From positions 124,001 to 188,000 of the forward strand of contig NZ_JADQTO010000007.1 of NCBI RefSeq assembly GCF_015704865.1: a stretch of 64,000 nucleotides of DNA. The letters run 5' to 3'. Below the pieces are notes generated by a model. That model did no database searches. It was not told the origin of the DNA and saw nothing but the letters and a program-made list of their open reading frames with translations. Positions 55,532 to 64,000 of this stretch are shown one piece after another (the first letter of the stretch is position 1; every line of letters starts with the position of its first letter). Origin of the DNA: Actinoplanes aureus. GTDB lineage: Bacteria; Actinomycetota; Actinomycetes; Mycobacteriales; Micromonosporaceae. The translations under genes were made by a program, and so were the position numbers.

Positions 55532-56767
55532 ATGCGCCACCTCAGGTCGATCCTCTATGCACTCGTGCTGGCCCCGGCGATCTGGGTACTGGCGGGCGTG
55601 GGCTTCACCCACGACCTGACCAGCCGCGGCCGGGAACTCTTCGCCGCCGAGTCGATCTCCGGCCTGCTGCTCCTGATCTTCGCCGGCATCCTCTACGCGA
55701 TCCTCGCGTTCGCCCCGGTCTCCCCGGCCGGCCCGGTCCTCGCCGGTGCCGCCTTTCTGGCCGTGACCATCTGGGCGTGGAACTCGCCGGACGCGTATGC
55801 CGGGCTGTGGGCGCCGGAGGTCTCGAAAGCGGGATTCGACCTGAGCCGGCCCGGCTACGGCCTCGCCGCGCTGCTGGCCATCCCGCTGCTCGGCACCGCG
55901 CTCAGCGCCCGGCGCTGGGCCCGGTACGAACCGCCGGTCCTGCCGATCATCGGCGAGGTCGCGCGCTTCCGCGGCGCCGCCAAGGTGCCGGGTATCCCGG
56001 TCTCGATCGCCGAGACCACGGTGCTGCGGACCGGCCGCGCGGGCGAACCGGCCGTGCCGGTCGCGGCCGCGGGTTCGGCCGACGAGACGGTCGCCATGCC
56101 GACCGCATCCGCCCTGGCGGCCGCATCCGCCCTGCCGGACGACCGCACGGTCGCCATGCCGGCCGCGCCCGCCATGGCCGACGACCGCACGATCGCCACG
56201 CCCACCGCGCCCGCCATGCCCGACGACCGCACGATCGCCACGCCCACCGCGCCCACCGCGCCCGACGACCGCACGATCGCCATGCCGGCCGCGGACTCCG
56301 ATGGCGCCTGGGATCCCACTATCGCGGTCCGGACTCCGGAAGCTGAGCCGACCACGGTCTTCGTCGTCTCGGATGACGAAACCACCGCTGTCGCCGCGCG
56401 CCCGGCGCCCTCGGGTTCGAAGGCTTCCCCCAATAATCCCGTTATTACCACCAATCCGGAAAAATCGCCCGGCGAGCCGGCAGAGGACTCCACCACCGTC
56501 CTCCCGTCGACGAAACCGGACGAGGCAACCACCCGCCTGCCGGAGCCCGCAGACGACGAAGAGACGCACCGGCTCACCAAGCCGATCGAACCCGCGACGA
56601 TCGCCCAAGACGCCGTCGCGGCACCCCCGGCCAAGAGCGACGAACCGGCGAACCTACCTGAGGACCCCGCCACACCGCTCACGCTGCCGTCGCCGGCCGC
56701 CGCGAACGGCGACGAGCCGACCACCTACATCCCGGCCCAGCGCCACCCGTCACCCGCCGAAGCCTGA
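55532..56767 (+). CDS. Four-helix membrane protein with threonine-rich repeat tail
   Basis: 411 residues. Four membrane helices (about 8-25, 42-62, 66-85, 108-125) are followed by a 280-residue cytoplasmic or surface tail of low complexity. The tail carries four 14-residue units starting DDRT(V/I)A (203-258), and many short acidic-Thr motifs: ETTVLRTG (161), DETVAMP (184), EPTTVFVV (272), DETTAVAA (282), DSTTVLP (about 317). These resemble the ETTSVFR phosphosite of the FHA protein GarA. No enzyme domain is visible. Confidence 0.75.
   Translation: MRHLRSILYALVLAPAIWVLAGVGFTHDLTSRGRELFAAESISGLLLLIFAGILYAILAFAPVSPAGPVLAGAAFLAVTIWAWNSPDAYAGLWAPEVSKAGFDLSRPGYGLAALLAIPLLGTALSARRWARYEPPVLPIIGEVARFRGAAKVPGIPVSIAETTVLRTGRAGEPAVPVAAAGSADETVAMPTASALAAASALPDDRTVAMPAAPAMADDRTIATPTAPAMPDDRTIATPTAPTAPDDRTIAMPAADSDGAWDPTIAVRTPEAEPTTVFVVSDDETTAVAARPAPSGSKASPNNPVITTNPEKSPGEPAEDSTTVLPSTKPDEATTRLPEPADDEETHRLTKPIEPATIAQDAVAAPPAKSDEPANLPEDPATPLTLPSPAAANGDEPTTYIPAQRHPSPAEA
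56138..56305. repeat. Four 42-bp coding repeats
   Basis: Units start at 56138, 56180, 56222 and 56264, each coding DDRT(V/I)A(M/T)P plus a short Ala/Pro linker. Confidence 0.9.
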
Positions 56768-56797
56768 GCCCGGCGGACCGTTACTCGGTGCGGTCGC

Positions 56798-57997
56798 TCA
56801 CGCCGCAGCCTGGCGCAGGCGGGCGGCGGCGAGCGCGGCCAGCACGACGGCGGCTTCCGGCACGCAGCGGTCGTCGAAGATCGCCTGCGGGGCGTGGTTC
56901 ATCGGAGCGGTGGCCGGGTCGGTGCCCGGCGGGACCGCGCCGATCATCAGGTACGCGCCCGGCACCTGATCGAGCACGAAGGAGAAGTCCTCGGCACCGG
57001 TTACCGGGCGGGGCGCCTCGATCGCGCGCTCCGGCCCGACCAGCTCCCGCACGGTGGTCAGCGCGAACGCCGCCTCGACCGGGTCGTTCACGGTGACCGG
57101 GTAGTCGGCCTGGTAGTCGACCTCCACCCGTACCCCGTGCGCGTCGGCGATGCCCCGCACCACCCGCTCCACCCCGGCCTGGATCACCTGGTGCGTCTCC
57201 GGCGAGAAGGTCCGTACGGTGGCATGGAAGGTGCCGCTCTCCGGGATCACGTTGAACGCCGACCCGGCGTGGATCGAGCCGACGGTGATCACGGCCGGGT
57301 CGAACACGTCGGCGGTCCGGGTCACCATGGTCTGCAACGCGGTGACCATCTCGCACATCGCCGGCACCGGGTCGACCGCCAGGTGCGGTGAGGATCCGTG
57401 GCCGCCCTTGCCGTGCACGGTCACGGTCACCGAGTCGGATGCGGCCAGCATGGTGCCGGGCCGGGTGGCGACCACACCCAGCGGCAGCACGGCAGCGGCG
57501 GCGTGGATCGCGTACGCGGCGATCACCCGCTGACCGGCCGCGTCCAGCACACCCTCGTCGATCATCACCTTGGCCCCACGCTGGCCCTCCTCGCCGGGCT
57601 GGAACATGAAGACCACGTCCCCGGCGAGGTCCTCGCGGCGCCCGGCCAGCAGATGTGCGGCACCGACCAGCGCGCTGGTGTGGATGTCGTGCCCGCAGGC
57701 GTGCATCACACCGGGAATCGCCGAGGCGAAGTCCAGCCCGCTCTCCTCCTGGACGGGCAGGGCATCCATGTCACCGCGTAGCAGCACCGCCGGGCCGGGT
57801 CGCCCGCCGCGCAGCACCGCGGTGACCGAGGTGAGCGACGTGCCGGTGGTGATCTCCAGAGGAAGGCCGTCCAGCGCGGCGAGCACCTTGGCCTGGGTCA
57901 GCGGCAGGTCGAGCCCGAGCTCGGGTTCGCGGTGCAGCGCGTGCCGGAGGCTGATCAGGCGGTCGGCGTACGCAAGCACGTCATGAGAAGAGAACAT
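56798..57997 (-). CDS. M20-family amidohydrolase
   Basis: 399 residues from ATG 57997; an in-frame GTG at 58030 is the alternative start. Amidohydrolase motifs: LRGDMDALPVQEESGLDFAS, GVMHACGHDIHTSALVG, FMFQPGEEGQRGAKVMIDEG, IHAAAAVLPLG, and the late PVTGAEDFSFVL. It is in the hippurate/N-acyl amino acid hydrolase group (HipO, AbgB-like). Metal ligands Asp/His/Glu/His are all present, so it should be active. Substrate unknown. Confidence 0.92.
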   Translation of the reverse strand: MFSSHDVLAYADRLISLRHALHREPELGLDLPLTQAKVLAALDGLPLEITTGTSLTSVTAVLRGGRPGPAVLLRGDMDALPVQEESGLDFASAIPGVMHACGHDIHTSALVGAAHLLAGRREDLAGDVVFMFQPGEEGQRGAKVMIDEGVLDAAGQRVIAAYAIHAAAAVLPLGVVATRPGTMLAASDSVTVTVHGKGGHGSSPHLAVDPVPAMCEMVTALQTMVTRTADVFDPAVITVGSIHAGSAFNVIPESGTFHATVRTFSPETHQVIQAGVERVVRGIADAHGVRVEVDYQADYPVTVNDPVEAAFALTTVRELVGPERAIEAPRPVTGAEDFSFVLDQVPGAYLMIGAVPPGTDPATAPMNHAPQAIFDDRCVPEAAVVLAALAAARLRQAAA

Positions 57998-58047
57998 GGC
58001 GGTATGGTCGCCCTCAACGAGCGCGACCACCAGTCCGGTCGGAGCCG

Positions 58048-58096
58048 GCGTCCGACGCTGCCGAAGGCGGGCTTGTGGCCCGCCTCCGGCAGTCGG
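58048..58096 (-). terminator. Terminator after the GH30 operon
   Basis: A long, slightly interrupted stem (outer 58048-58053 with 58091-58096, inner GGCGGGC with GCCCGCC) with loop TTGTG, 15 bases after the second GH30 stop on the minus strand. Confidence 0.75.
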
Positions 58097-58110
58097 ACGG
58101 CTGACGGCCC

Positions 58111-60285
58111 CTACCCGATCAGCCGGAGGTAGTCCAGATTGAACCCTCCGGTTTCACAGTAAACCGTAAGAAGTTGATCCCCGGCAGGTAGCGAGACCGG
58201 TACCCGCACCGGCCGGTACGCACCCCAGCCGCCGGTATCCGGCACGGACACCGTGGCGAGCACCTGCCCGGCGGCGTCCCGGATCGAGATCGCGTCCGGC
58301 ACCTCGGCACCGGATCCGGTTGCCACGCCCAGTTCCAGCTCGTATCCGCCGGCCGCGGCGAGGTCGAAGCGGTACTTCAGCCAGTTGCCGGGTGCGGTCC
58401 ACCCGACGTTGCGGCCTCCGCTCGCCGCGGCGTTGCTCTCGACGAAGTTCGCTCCGCCCTCGGTCCAGCCGTGCTGCTCCGCGTACCCCTCGGCTTCCAC
58501 GATCGCGCCCGGCGGCGCGCCATGCGGCCGGACCGTCACCTTGATGCGTGTCTCATCGTGCCGCTGCCCGTCGGTGACCGCGACCGTGAGATCGAGCTCG
58601 CCGGCGACGGTCGGGGTCATCGTGATGACGCCGGTCCGGGCATCGAGCCGGACACCGGCCGGCAGGTCGGTCGCGTAGTAGGAGAGCTGGTCGCGGTCCG
58701 CGTCGGTGGCGCTCAGCGGAATGCGCACGGTCGCGTACTGGTCGGCGACGACGCCGGAGACGCCGGCCAGCACCGGCGCACGGTTGTGCCGCGACGGCGG
58801 CTTGCGGTCCATCCAGCGATAGGTGGCGTACGCGTGAGCCGGCACCACCGTCCGGAAGGACCGGTCCCCGACCACCACCTCGACCGAGGTGTCCACCGCG
58901 TTGCCGTTGCCGAGCACCGCGACGTACTCGGCACCGTCCCGGAAGACCGCGTTGCCGACTCCGCCGTCCGTCGCGCTGGACTGCACGCGCACATGCCCGG
59001 GCCGCAGATACCGGGCGAACTGCCCGAGTTGGTACAGCTCGTCGCGTACCGTGAAGGTCTTGGTGTTGGTGTCCACCTTGACCATCCGGTTGGGCCACTT
59101 GCTGGTCCGCGCGACCTCGTCCCAGTCGACGTTGTTGTCCCGTTTGTCGGTCCAGTGCAGCGTGCCGCCGTCCTGGTCGGTGGCCTGCGCCCAGAGGATG
59201 TACGAGCTCGCGTCGAGCCGGAAGTCGGCCAGCACGGTCGCCGGTGACAGGTCACTGGTCTCGGTGAGGTGCACCGGCTTACCGGTCTCCGCATAGGCGT
59301 CTCGCATCACCCTCGGGTCACCCCAGTAGGGATGGAACGCGATTCCGTCGGCGGCCCGCTTCGTCGCCGGGTCCTCGAAGATCCGGTGGTAGTTCTTGGT
59401 CTCGGTGCTGTTCGGGTCGCGCCAGTCCCAGAAGTTGAAGTCGTGCACGTAAAGCTGTGTCCACAGGCCGGCCTTCCGCAGCTCCCGCTTGATCGCGACG
59501 GACAACTTCTTCTGTTGATCGATGCTGATGTCCATCGCCGGGTAGACGACATCCATGCCCGGCTCGTTCAGTAACGTCAACGCGTCAACATTGATGTGCT
59601 GACGTGCGTACGCCTGGATGAACTTGACGTAGTAGCGGGCGAACACGTCGATGCAGTCGTCCCGCAGCTTGCCTGCCTGGTAATACTCGGTGCTGCTGCC
59701 CGGCTTGAGGGCCACCTCGCCGAGGAACTTGTTGTTGGTCTTCATCCAGGCCGGCGCGCTCCACGCCGAAGCGAGGAACGTGGCCCTCGGGTTGTACTTC
59801 TGGATCAGTTTGATGGTGTCGACGATGTGCAGGTCGATGTCGCGCTGGATGGAGAAATACCTGAGGTCCCAGTCGTCGCTCACACCCGGCGGCAGCTCGT
59901 CGTAGGACCAGAACGGCCGGTGCTCGATCAGGTCCGGGCTGCCGATCGTGATCCGGAACCGGTCCAGCCCGGCGCCGGTACGCGGATCGACAAGCAGCCG
60001 GATCGCCCGCTCCCGTTCGGCCGGGGTGAGCTTCCACAGGTTGGAGACGCTTGTCTCGTCGATGGAGAACCCGATGCCGGTGTACTCCTGCCGGCTCCGG
60101 CTCGGGTCGATGACGACGGTGGCGTCCGCCGGTTTCGCGCCCTTGGTCAACCCGGTCCGCGGAAGATCCTGCCAATGCGCTCCGCCGCCCGAGTAGGTGC
60201 CGGTCACACTCGTCGAGTGCGCCGGCGTCCCGGTCAGCGAGGTCGCGGCGACGGCCGCCACCACCACCAGTGACTTGAGCAGCAT
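58111..60285 (-). CDS. Secreted GH30 glycosidase with Ig-like and CBM6-like domains
   Basis: 724 residues from ATG 60285, overlapping the upstream stop (TGATG). Signal peptide (about 1-25). GH30-like barrel (about 45-500): acid/base Glu in TLLNEPGM, nucleophile Glu in HLTETSD, plus SAWSAPAWMKTNNKFLG. A cadherin/Ig-like domain (about 520-605; VATVRIPLSATDADRDQLSYYATDLPAGVRLDARTGVITMTPTVAG) and a C-terminal CBM6/35-like domain (about 615-724; AEGYAEQHGWTEGGANFVESN). Probably an exo-acting beta-glycosidase on plant or fungal glycan. Confidence 0.86.
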   Translation of the reverse strand: MLLKSLVVVAAVAATSLTGTPAHSTSVTGTYSGGGAHWQDLPRTGLTKGAKPADATVVIDPSRSRQEYTGIGFSIDETSVSNLWKLTPAERERAIRLLVDPRTGAGLDRFRITIGSPDLIEHRPFWSYDELPPGVSDDWDLRYFSIQRDIDLHIVDTIKLIQKYNPRATFLASAWSAPAWMKTNNKFLGEVALKPGSSTEYYQAGKLRDDCIDVFARYYVKFIQAYARQHINVDALTLLNEPGMDVVYPAMDISIDQQKKLSVAIKRELRKAGLWTQLYVHDFNFWDWRDPNSTETKNYHRIFEDPATKRAADGIAFHPYWGDPRVMRDAYAETGKPVHLTETSDLSPATVLADFRLDASSYILWAQATDQDGGTLHWTDKRDNNVDWDEVARTSKWPNRMVKVDTNTKTFTVRDELYQLGQFARYLRPGHVRVQSSATDGGVGNAVFRDGAEYVAVLGNGNAVDTSVEVVVGDRSFRTVVPAHAYATYRWMDRKPPSRHNRAPVLAGVSGVVADQYATVRIPLSATDADRDQLSYYATDLPAGVRLDARTGVITMTPTVAGELDLTVAVTDGQRHDETRIKVTVRPHGAPPGAIVEAEGYAEQHGWTEGGANFVESNAAASGGRNVGWTAPGNWLKYRFDLAAAGGYELELGVATGSGAEVPDAISIRDAAGQVLATVSVPDTGGWGAYRPVRVPVSLPAGDQLLTVYCETGGFNLDYLRLIG

Positions 60286-62135
60286 CAGTTGAGCACCCAT
60301 TTCTGGTTGGCACCGGTGGTGCAGGTCCAGATCTGCAGCCGGGTGGCGTCGGCGGAGCTGTTGCCGGTCACGTCCAGGCACTTGCCGGAGTACGCGTTGA
60401 CCAGCCGCTGCGAGCCGTCGTACGTCCACCGCTGCGAGGTGTCGGCGTGGCAGTCCCAGAGGTGCGCGACGGTGCCGTCGGCGTTGCTCGGCCCGGCGAT
60501 GTCGAGGCACTTGCCGAGCGAGCGCAGCGTGCCGTCACCGGCCCGGGTCCACTGCTGCGCGGCACTGCCGTTGCAGGCGTAGAGCTGGATCGCGGTGCCG
60601 TTGGCGGTGGCCGCTCCGGCGACGTCGACGCACTTGCCGGCCAGGCCGGTGATCGCGCCGGTCGGCTGCGGGGTGGAGGCTCCCGACCAGGTGAAGGTGG
60701 CGGTGGTACGGGCCGGCAGGTTGTACACGAAGGACTGTCCGGACCAGTTCACGCGAACGGACTGCGCGGACGTGCCGCCGTTGTGCGCGATCAGGGCCTT
60801 GGAGCCGTCCGGGTTGCGCCAGGCCACGTTCTGCACGGCGGTGTTGTTGGAGTCGATCCGGACCGCGCCCGGCTTGACGAACTTGGTGAGGTGCCCGGTC
60901 GTGTAGTACTCGACGGTGTAGTCGACCTGCCCGGCCCGGCTGCCGCCCTCCTGCACGGTGATCAGACCGGTGCAGGTGCCGCAACCGCCGTTGTGCGGTC
61001 CCATGTTCTGGTTGAGCGCCAGGCTCCACTTCACCAGGCTGCTGCTCCAGTTCCGGGCGTAGTTGACGATGTCGGCCAGGTCCTCGTTGTGCTGGTTGGC
61101 GATCCAGGTGCCGCCGGAGTGCTCGGTGCTGAACTGCTTCACTGACGGGTACTGGGTGTGCACCTGGGTACCGACCGCCGGGTCACCGAAGTAACCGTGC
61201 CAGGCGATGCCGCCGAAGAGCGGGTCGTTGCGTACGCCCGCGTCACCGAGGATGGCCGCGCCGAAGTTCGCGTAGTCGCCGTAGTTCCAGTCGTGGATCA
61301 GCACCTTCGTGGTGATGCCGGCCGCCCGGAACGCCGGGTAGACGAAGTTCTTGGTGAACTCGACCAGGCCGGACGGGTTCCAGCTCATGCCCGGGTAGTT
61401 CATCGCCGTCGGGTTGGACGCCTGGCAGCAGTTCGGCTCGTTCTGCACCGAGATGTAGTTGATCGGCACGCCCGCGGCCTGGTAGCTCTGGATGTACTTG
61501 ACCAGGTACTGGGCGTACGTCGGGTAGTGCTCCCACTTGAGCCAGCCCATCTGGTCCATCCGGCCGTTGTCCTTCATCCAGCCGGGCGCGCTCCACGGCA
61601 CGCCCTTCACCCGCAGCGCCGGATTCAGTTGCCTGGCCTGCTGGGTCAGCAGCCGGACATTGGTGTCATAGCCGTTGGTGTTGAAGTCGTTGAGGTCGCA
61701 ACACGTGTCGTCGAGCGACACGTTGCCGGGCCGGGACAGGTCGGACGCGCCGATCGGGTTGCGGACGAACGACAGGCCGATGCCCTGGGTCGGGCTGAAC
61801 AGCTTCTGCATCACGCTGTCCCGGGTCGCCGCACTGATCGGACCGCCCCGCAGCAGGTACGCGGTGGTGTCGGTGATCGACGCGCCACCGCCCTCGAAGG
61901 TCTGGTAGGTGACGCCCTCGTTGACGTTGATGGTCTGGTTCGCGGTGCCGCCGGCCGGACCGAACGCGATGTTGGCCTGCTGCTGCAGGCCGCGGGTCAC
62001 GGTGCGGCCGCCACTGTCCGACGTGGTGGTCAGGTAGACGTTGACGGTCTCGCCGGCGGCGAGGGCGGGGGACGCGGGGGATGCCAGCACCGTGGCGCCG
62101 ACAGCGGCGGCGACTAGCAATCTGAGGTACGACAT
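60285..62135 (-). CDS. Secreted GH30 glycosidase with ricin-B (CBM13) domain
   Basis: 616 residues from ATG 62135, with AGGGAG seven bases upstream. Signal peptide (about 1-26, ending PALA). GH30 barrel (about 30-475): FEGGGASITDTTAYLL, GVPWSAPGWMKDNGRM, acid/base Glu in SVQNEPNC, nucleophile Glu in STEHSGG. Ricin-type beta-trefoil (about 485-616) with three QxW repeats (QQW, QRW, QKW). It is co-transcribed with the second GH30. Likely endo-beta-1,6-galactanase or glucanase type, not decidable from sequence. Confidence 0.88.
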   Translation of the reverse strand: MSYLRLLVAAAVGATVLASPASPALAAGETVNVYLTTTSDSGGRTVTRGLQQQANIAFGPAGGTANQTINVNEGVTYQTFEGGGASITDTTAYLLRGGPISAATRDSVMQKLFSPTQGIGLSFVRNPIGASDLSRPGNVSLDDTCCDLNDFNTNGYDTNVRLLTQQARQLNPALRVKGVPWSAPGWMKDNGRMDQMGWLKWEHYPTYAQYLVKYIQSYQAAGVPINYISVQNEPNCCQASNPTAMNYPGMSWNPSGLVEFTKNFVYPAFRAAGITTKVLIHDWNYGDYANFGAAILGDAGVRNDPLFGGIAWHGYFGDPAVGTQVHTQYPSVKQFSTEHSGGTWIANQHNEDLADIVNYARNWSSSLVKWSLALNQNMGPHNGGCGTCTGLITVQEGGSRAGQVDYTVEYYTTGHLTKFVKPGAVRIDSNNTAVQNVAWRNPDGSKALIAHNGGTSAQSVRVNWSGQSFVYNLPARTTATFTWSGASTPQPTGAITGLAGKCVDVAGAATANGTAIQLYACNGSAAQQWTRAGDGTLRSLGKCLDIAGPSNADGTVAHLWDCHADTSQRWTYDGSQRLVNAYSGKCLDVTGNSSADATRLQIWTCTTGANQKWVLN

Positions 62136-62161
62136 TGGGGGACTCCCTGCTACGAGACGTA

Positions 62162-62238
62162 ACAGGAAGGAAACCTGTATCAATTAAGAGCAGTCAATGA
62201 ATTGCGGTTCCGGATTGCCGTGTTCCGGTTCCGGAACC
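62162..62238. promoter_or_regulatory. Operator region for the GH30 operon
   Basis: A perfect 12-bp palindrome GGTTCCGGAACC (62227-62238) with a central CG typical of LacI-family operators has a weaker copy GGTTCCGGAT (62206-62215) exactly 21 bp away, on the same helix face. A dyad ACAGG-N7-CCTGT lies at 62162-62178. All sit between the GH30 start and the end of lacI. Confidence 0.6.
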
Positions 62239-62263
62239 ATGAAACACGTCAAACAGCGCCGGA

Positions 62264-63298
62264 TCAGGACCGTGCGGGCCCGGTCGAGTCGCGCACCACC
62301 AGCTCGGTGGCGAGCTCCACGTGCAGCGCCTCCAGATGGTGCCCGCCGAGCATCCGCAACAGCAGGTTGACCGCCATCCGGCCCATCTCGCCGAGCGGCT
62401 GCCGGACCGTGGTCAGCAGCGGGTGACACGCCTCGGCCAGCTCGATGTCGTCGAAGCCGGCCACCGACAGGTCGTCCGGCACCCGCAGCCCCCGCTCGGC
62501 CGCCGCACGCAGGGCACCGATCGCCATCTTGTCGTTGAACGCCACCAGCGCGGTCGGCCGGTCCGGCAGGTCCAGCAGCTCCGCCGCGGCCCGATGGCCG
62601 AGCTCGGTGGTGGGCTCGGCGACGAACCTGGTCAGCTCCGGCGCCTGGAGCACACCGGCGTCGGCGAGCGGCGACAGGTAGCCGGCGAACCGGTTCTCGC
62701 TGGCCAGCCAGTCACGCGGGCCACCGATGATGCCGATCCGGCGGTGCCCCAGCTCGATCAGGTGCGCGGTGAGCCGGCGGGCCCCGGCGAAGTGCGCCGC
62801 CGAGACGGCCGCCAGGTTGCGCGGCGGCGGGGTACGCGGATCGACCACCACGAACGGGAAACCCCGATCACGCAGCCGGACCAGCTCGGCACCCGGCTCG
62901 GGCGGCAGGATCAGCACCGCGCCGGCGACGTTGCGCCGGCCGGTCAGCCCGGGAAGCACCCGGTCCCGCTGGGCCGCCACCCCGGCGTTCAGGATCACCT
63001 CGAGGCCGTGCGGCTCGAGCGCCTCGGCGACCGCCGACACGATCAGTCCGAAGTAGTCGGTCAGCACGTACGGGCAGCGCACGAAGACGCCGGTGGCCCG
63101 CTCGGCCCGGCCACCGCGCCGCTGCGGCGCCTGCCGGCCCAGCGAACCCATCGCGCTGAGCACCCGGTCCCGGGTGTGCGGCGCGACGTTGGCCCGGCCG
63201 TTCAGCACCCGGGAAACCGTGGCGATCGACAGCCCGGTCTGCGCGGCCACGTCACGAACCGTGGCACGCCGCGCGCTTGTTTCATCGCCCTGTTTCAT
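62264..63298 (-). CDS. LacI-family transcriptional regulator
   Basis: 344 residues from ATG 63298. Helix-turn-helix ATVRDVAAQTGLSIATVSRVLNGRANVAPHTRDRVLSAM (about 11-49), then a periplasmic-binding-like effector domain (GVFVRCPYVLTDYFGLIVSAVAEAL, AHLIELGHRRIGIIGGPRDWLASENRFAGY, DDLSVAGFDDIELAEACHPLLTTVRQP). It lies upstream of the GH30 genes on the same strand, across a palindromic operator, and probably represses them until a sugar is bound. TATGCT seven bases before the ATG suggests a leaderless start. Confidence 0.93.
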   Translation of the reverse strand: MKQGDETSARRATVRDVAAQTGLSIATVSRVLNGRANVAPHTRDRVLSAMGSLGRQAPQRRGGRAERATGVFVRCPYVLTDYFGLIVSAVAEALEPHGLEVILNAGVAAQRDRVLPGLTGRRNVAGAVLILPPEPGAELVRLRDRGFPFVVVDPRTPPPRNLAAVSAAHFAGARRLTAHLIELGHRRIGIIGGPRDWLASENRFAGYLSPLADAGVLQAPELTRFVAEPTTELGHRAAAELLDLPDRPTALVAFNDKMAIGALRAAAERGLRVPDDLSVAGFDDIELAEACHPLLTTVRQPLGEMGRMAVNLLLRMLGGHHLEALHVELATELVVRDSTGPARS

Positions 63299-63305
63299 CG
63301 CCGCG

Positions 63306-63311
63306 AGCATA
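63306..63311 (-). promoter_or_regulatory. Probable -10 of lacI (leaderless)
   Basis: TATGCT on the minus strand is followed seven bases later by ATG; no Shine-Dalgarno is present between. Confidence 0.5.
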
Positions 63312-63386
63312 GACGCTGATACCTCGGTACTAGGGGTCATCTGGCTCCACGGATTGACGAACACCGCGCTTCCGCCGCCCTACCTT

Positions 63387-63412
63387 CGCTTCGCCTGGAA
63401 CCGATCGAAGCG
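63387..63412 (+). promoter_or_regulatory. Inverted repeat before the alpha/beta-hydrolase gene
   Basis: CGCTTCG-N12-CGAAGCG, a perfect 7-bp dyad, ends just before the GGAGG ribosome-binding site of the next gene. It could be an operator or an mRNA hairpin at the ribosome site. Confidence 0.4.
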
Positions 63413-63423
63413 GAGGAACAGCG

Positions 63424-64000
63424 ATGAATCGACTGTGGATCGTCCCGGCGCTGCTGCTCACCGCCCCGGCGTTGTGGCTGTTCGGCCCCACCCAGGCGGT
63501 CACTTCCACACCGCCACGGCACCAGGAGTGGCTGGCCGACGCGCGGCAGTTGCCCGACCCGGCCACCGCCACGGCCGAGCAGATCTCCGCCTGGTTCGCG
63601 AACCTGCCGGCGGCCGGAGCCGACGACCTCACCCGGCAGTACCCCGAGGTGATCGGCAACCTGGACGGCGTACCGGTTTCCCGGCGCTACGCGGCCAACG
63701 GCGACCCGGCCTGGACCGGCCGGCAGATCCTCGCCCTGGACCGGCGCGGCGACGGGCTGATCGCCGAGGTGCTGGGCGACCTCACCACCGCGAGCCGGGT
63801 GGCGATCCTCATCCCCGGTGTGGCGACCGAGCTGGCGAACTTCGACAGCGGCCTCGGCGGCGTGCGCCACCGGGCGCCCGCCTGGCAGGCGCGGCAACTG
63901 CACGATCGGATCCGCGAACTCGATCCGGGCGCGCCGGTCGCGGTGATCGCGTGGCTGGGCTACGACACCCCCGAGGGCGTACGCCGGGAGGCGATCCGCG
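63424..64000 (+). CDS. Secreted alpha/beta-hydrolase (DUF1023-like), partial
   Basis: 192 residues to the window edge; the gene continues beyond. ATG with GGAGG seven bases upstream. Signal peptide (about 1-25, VPALLLTAPALWLFGPTQA). The body (WTGRQILALDRRGDGLIAEVLGDLTTASRVAILIPGVATELANF, then APVAVIAWLGYDTPEG) fits the DUF1023 group of actinobacterial alpha/beta hydrolases; the nucleophile region lies outside the window. It diverges from lacI by 125 bp. Confidence 0.8.
   Translation, partial: MNRLWIVPALLLTAPALWLFGPTQAVTSTPPRHQEWLADARQLPDPATATAEQISAWFANLPAAGADDLTRQYPEVIGNLDGVPVSRRYAANGDPAWTGRQILALDRRGDGLIAEVLGDLTTASRVAILIPGVATELANFDSGLGGVRHRAPAWQARQLHDRIRELDPGAPVAVIAWLGYDTPEGVRREAIR

Overview
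The window is high-GC actinobacterial chromosome, most likely Micromonosporaceae (Actinoplanes-like). That placement rests on the GC-rich codon use, the actinobacterial marker set (WhiB, MtrAB-LpqB, FbiABC, DUF397/DUF5753 pairs, SmpB-FtsEX) and on gene order. From about 18 to 53 kb the order follows the Mycobacterium tuberculosis block Rv3240c-Rv3267 (secA, hpf, comF, lpqB, mtrB, mtrA, sahH, manA, SIS, manB, DUF1025, DUF3499, whiB2, fbiA, fbiB, manC, glycosyltransferase). It is core chromosome with small accessory insertions. No phage, transposase, CRISPR array or rRNA was seen.

Left part (1-18 kb): the end of a pilMNO type IV pilus assembly operon; an AraC/VOC deletion scar; tRNA-Ala(GGC); yqgE and mtnP; an operon of a membrane M48 protease and a zinc-ribbon membrane protein, facing an EACC1-type conflict-system gene; then ssrA (tmRNA), a membrane-anchored CBM2 protein, smpB, an M23 peptidase, ftsX, ftsE and prfB. 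These are trans-translation, division-site peptidoglycan hydrolysis and translation termination. A PadR regulator, pruA, two conserved unknowns and a small BldC-like DNA-binding protein follow.

Middle (18-43 kb): secA, a double GNAT protein, the hibernation factor, comF, lpqB, mtrB and mtrA; a WhiJ-like XRE/DUF397 pair where mycobacteria carry tmk; ahcY; the mannose-sugar genes manA, SIS isomerase, Trm112-like and manB; nfi; a GAF-winged-helix regulator with exaC and DUF779; a NodB deacetylase; DUF3499; a degenerate zincin; and whiB2. manA, manB and manC (50 kb) together supply GDP-mannose.

Right part (43-64 kb): F420 biosynthesis (fbiC on one strand; fbiA-fbiB-nudix-lipoprotein on the other), manC, a GT4 glycosyltransferase, a TIGR03089 protein, acetoacetyl-CoA synthetase, a thioesterase, a membrane protein with a threonine-rich repeat tail, an M20 amidohydrolase, and a carbohydrate-use locus of two coupled GH30 glycosidases under a LacI-family regulator. 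An alpha/beta-hydrolase runs off the right edge.

Across the window, many start codons lie 6-8 nt after a TANNNT -10 box with no Shine-Dalgarno, the actinobacterial leaderless arrangement. The least explained items are the paired 10-bp GGCAAAC direct repeats around the BldC-like gene, the GarA-like TT-motif tail at 55.5-56.8 kb, the EACC1/M48/zinc-ribbon neighbourhood, the F420 ligase without its usual nitroreductase half, and a zincin-fold protein that has lost its HExxH residues.
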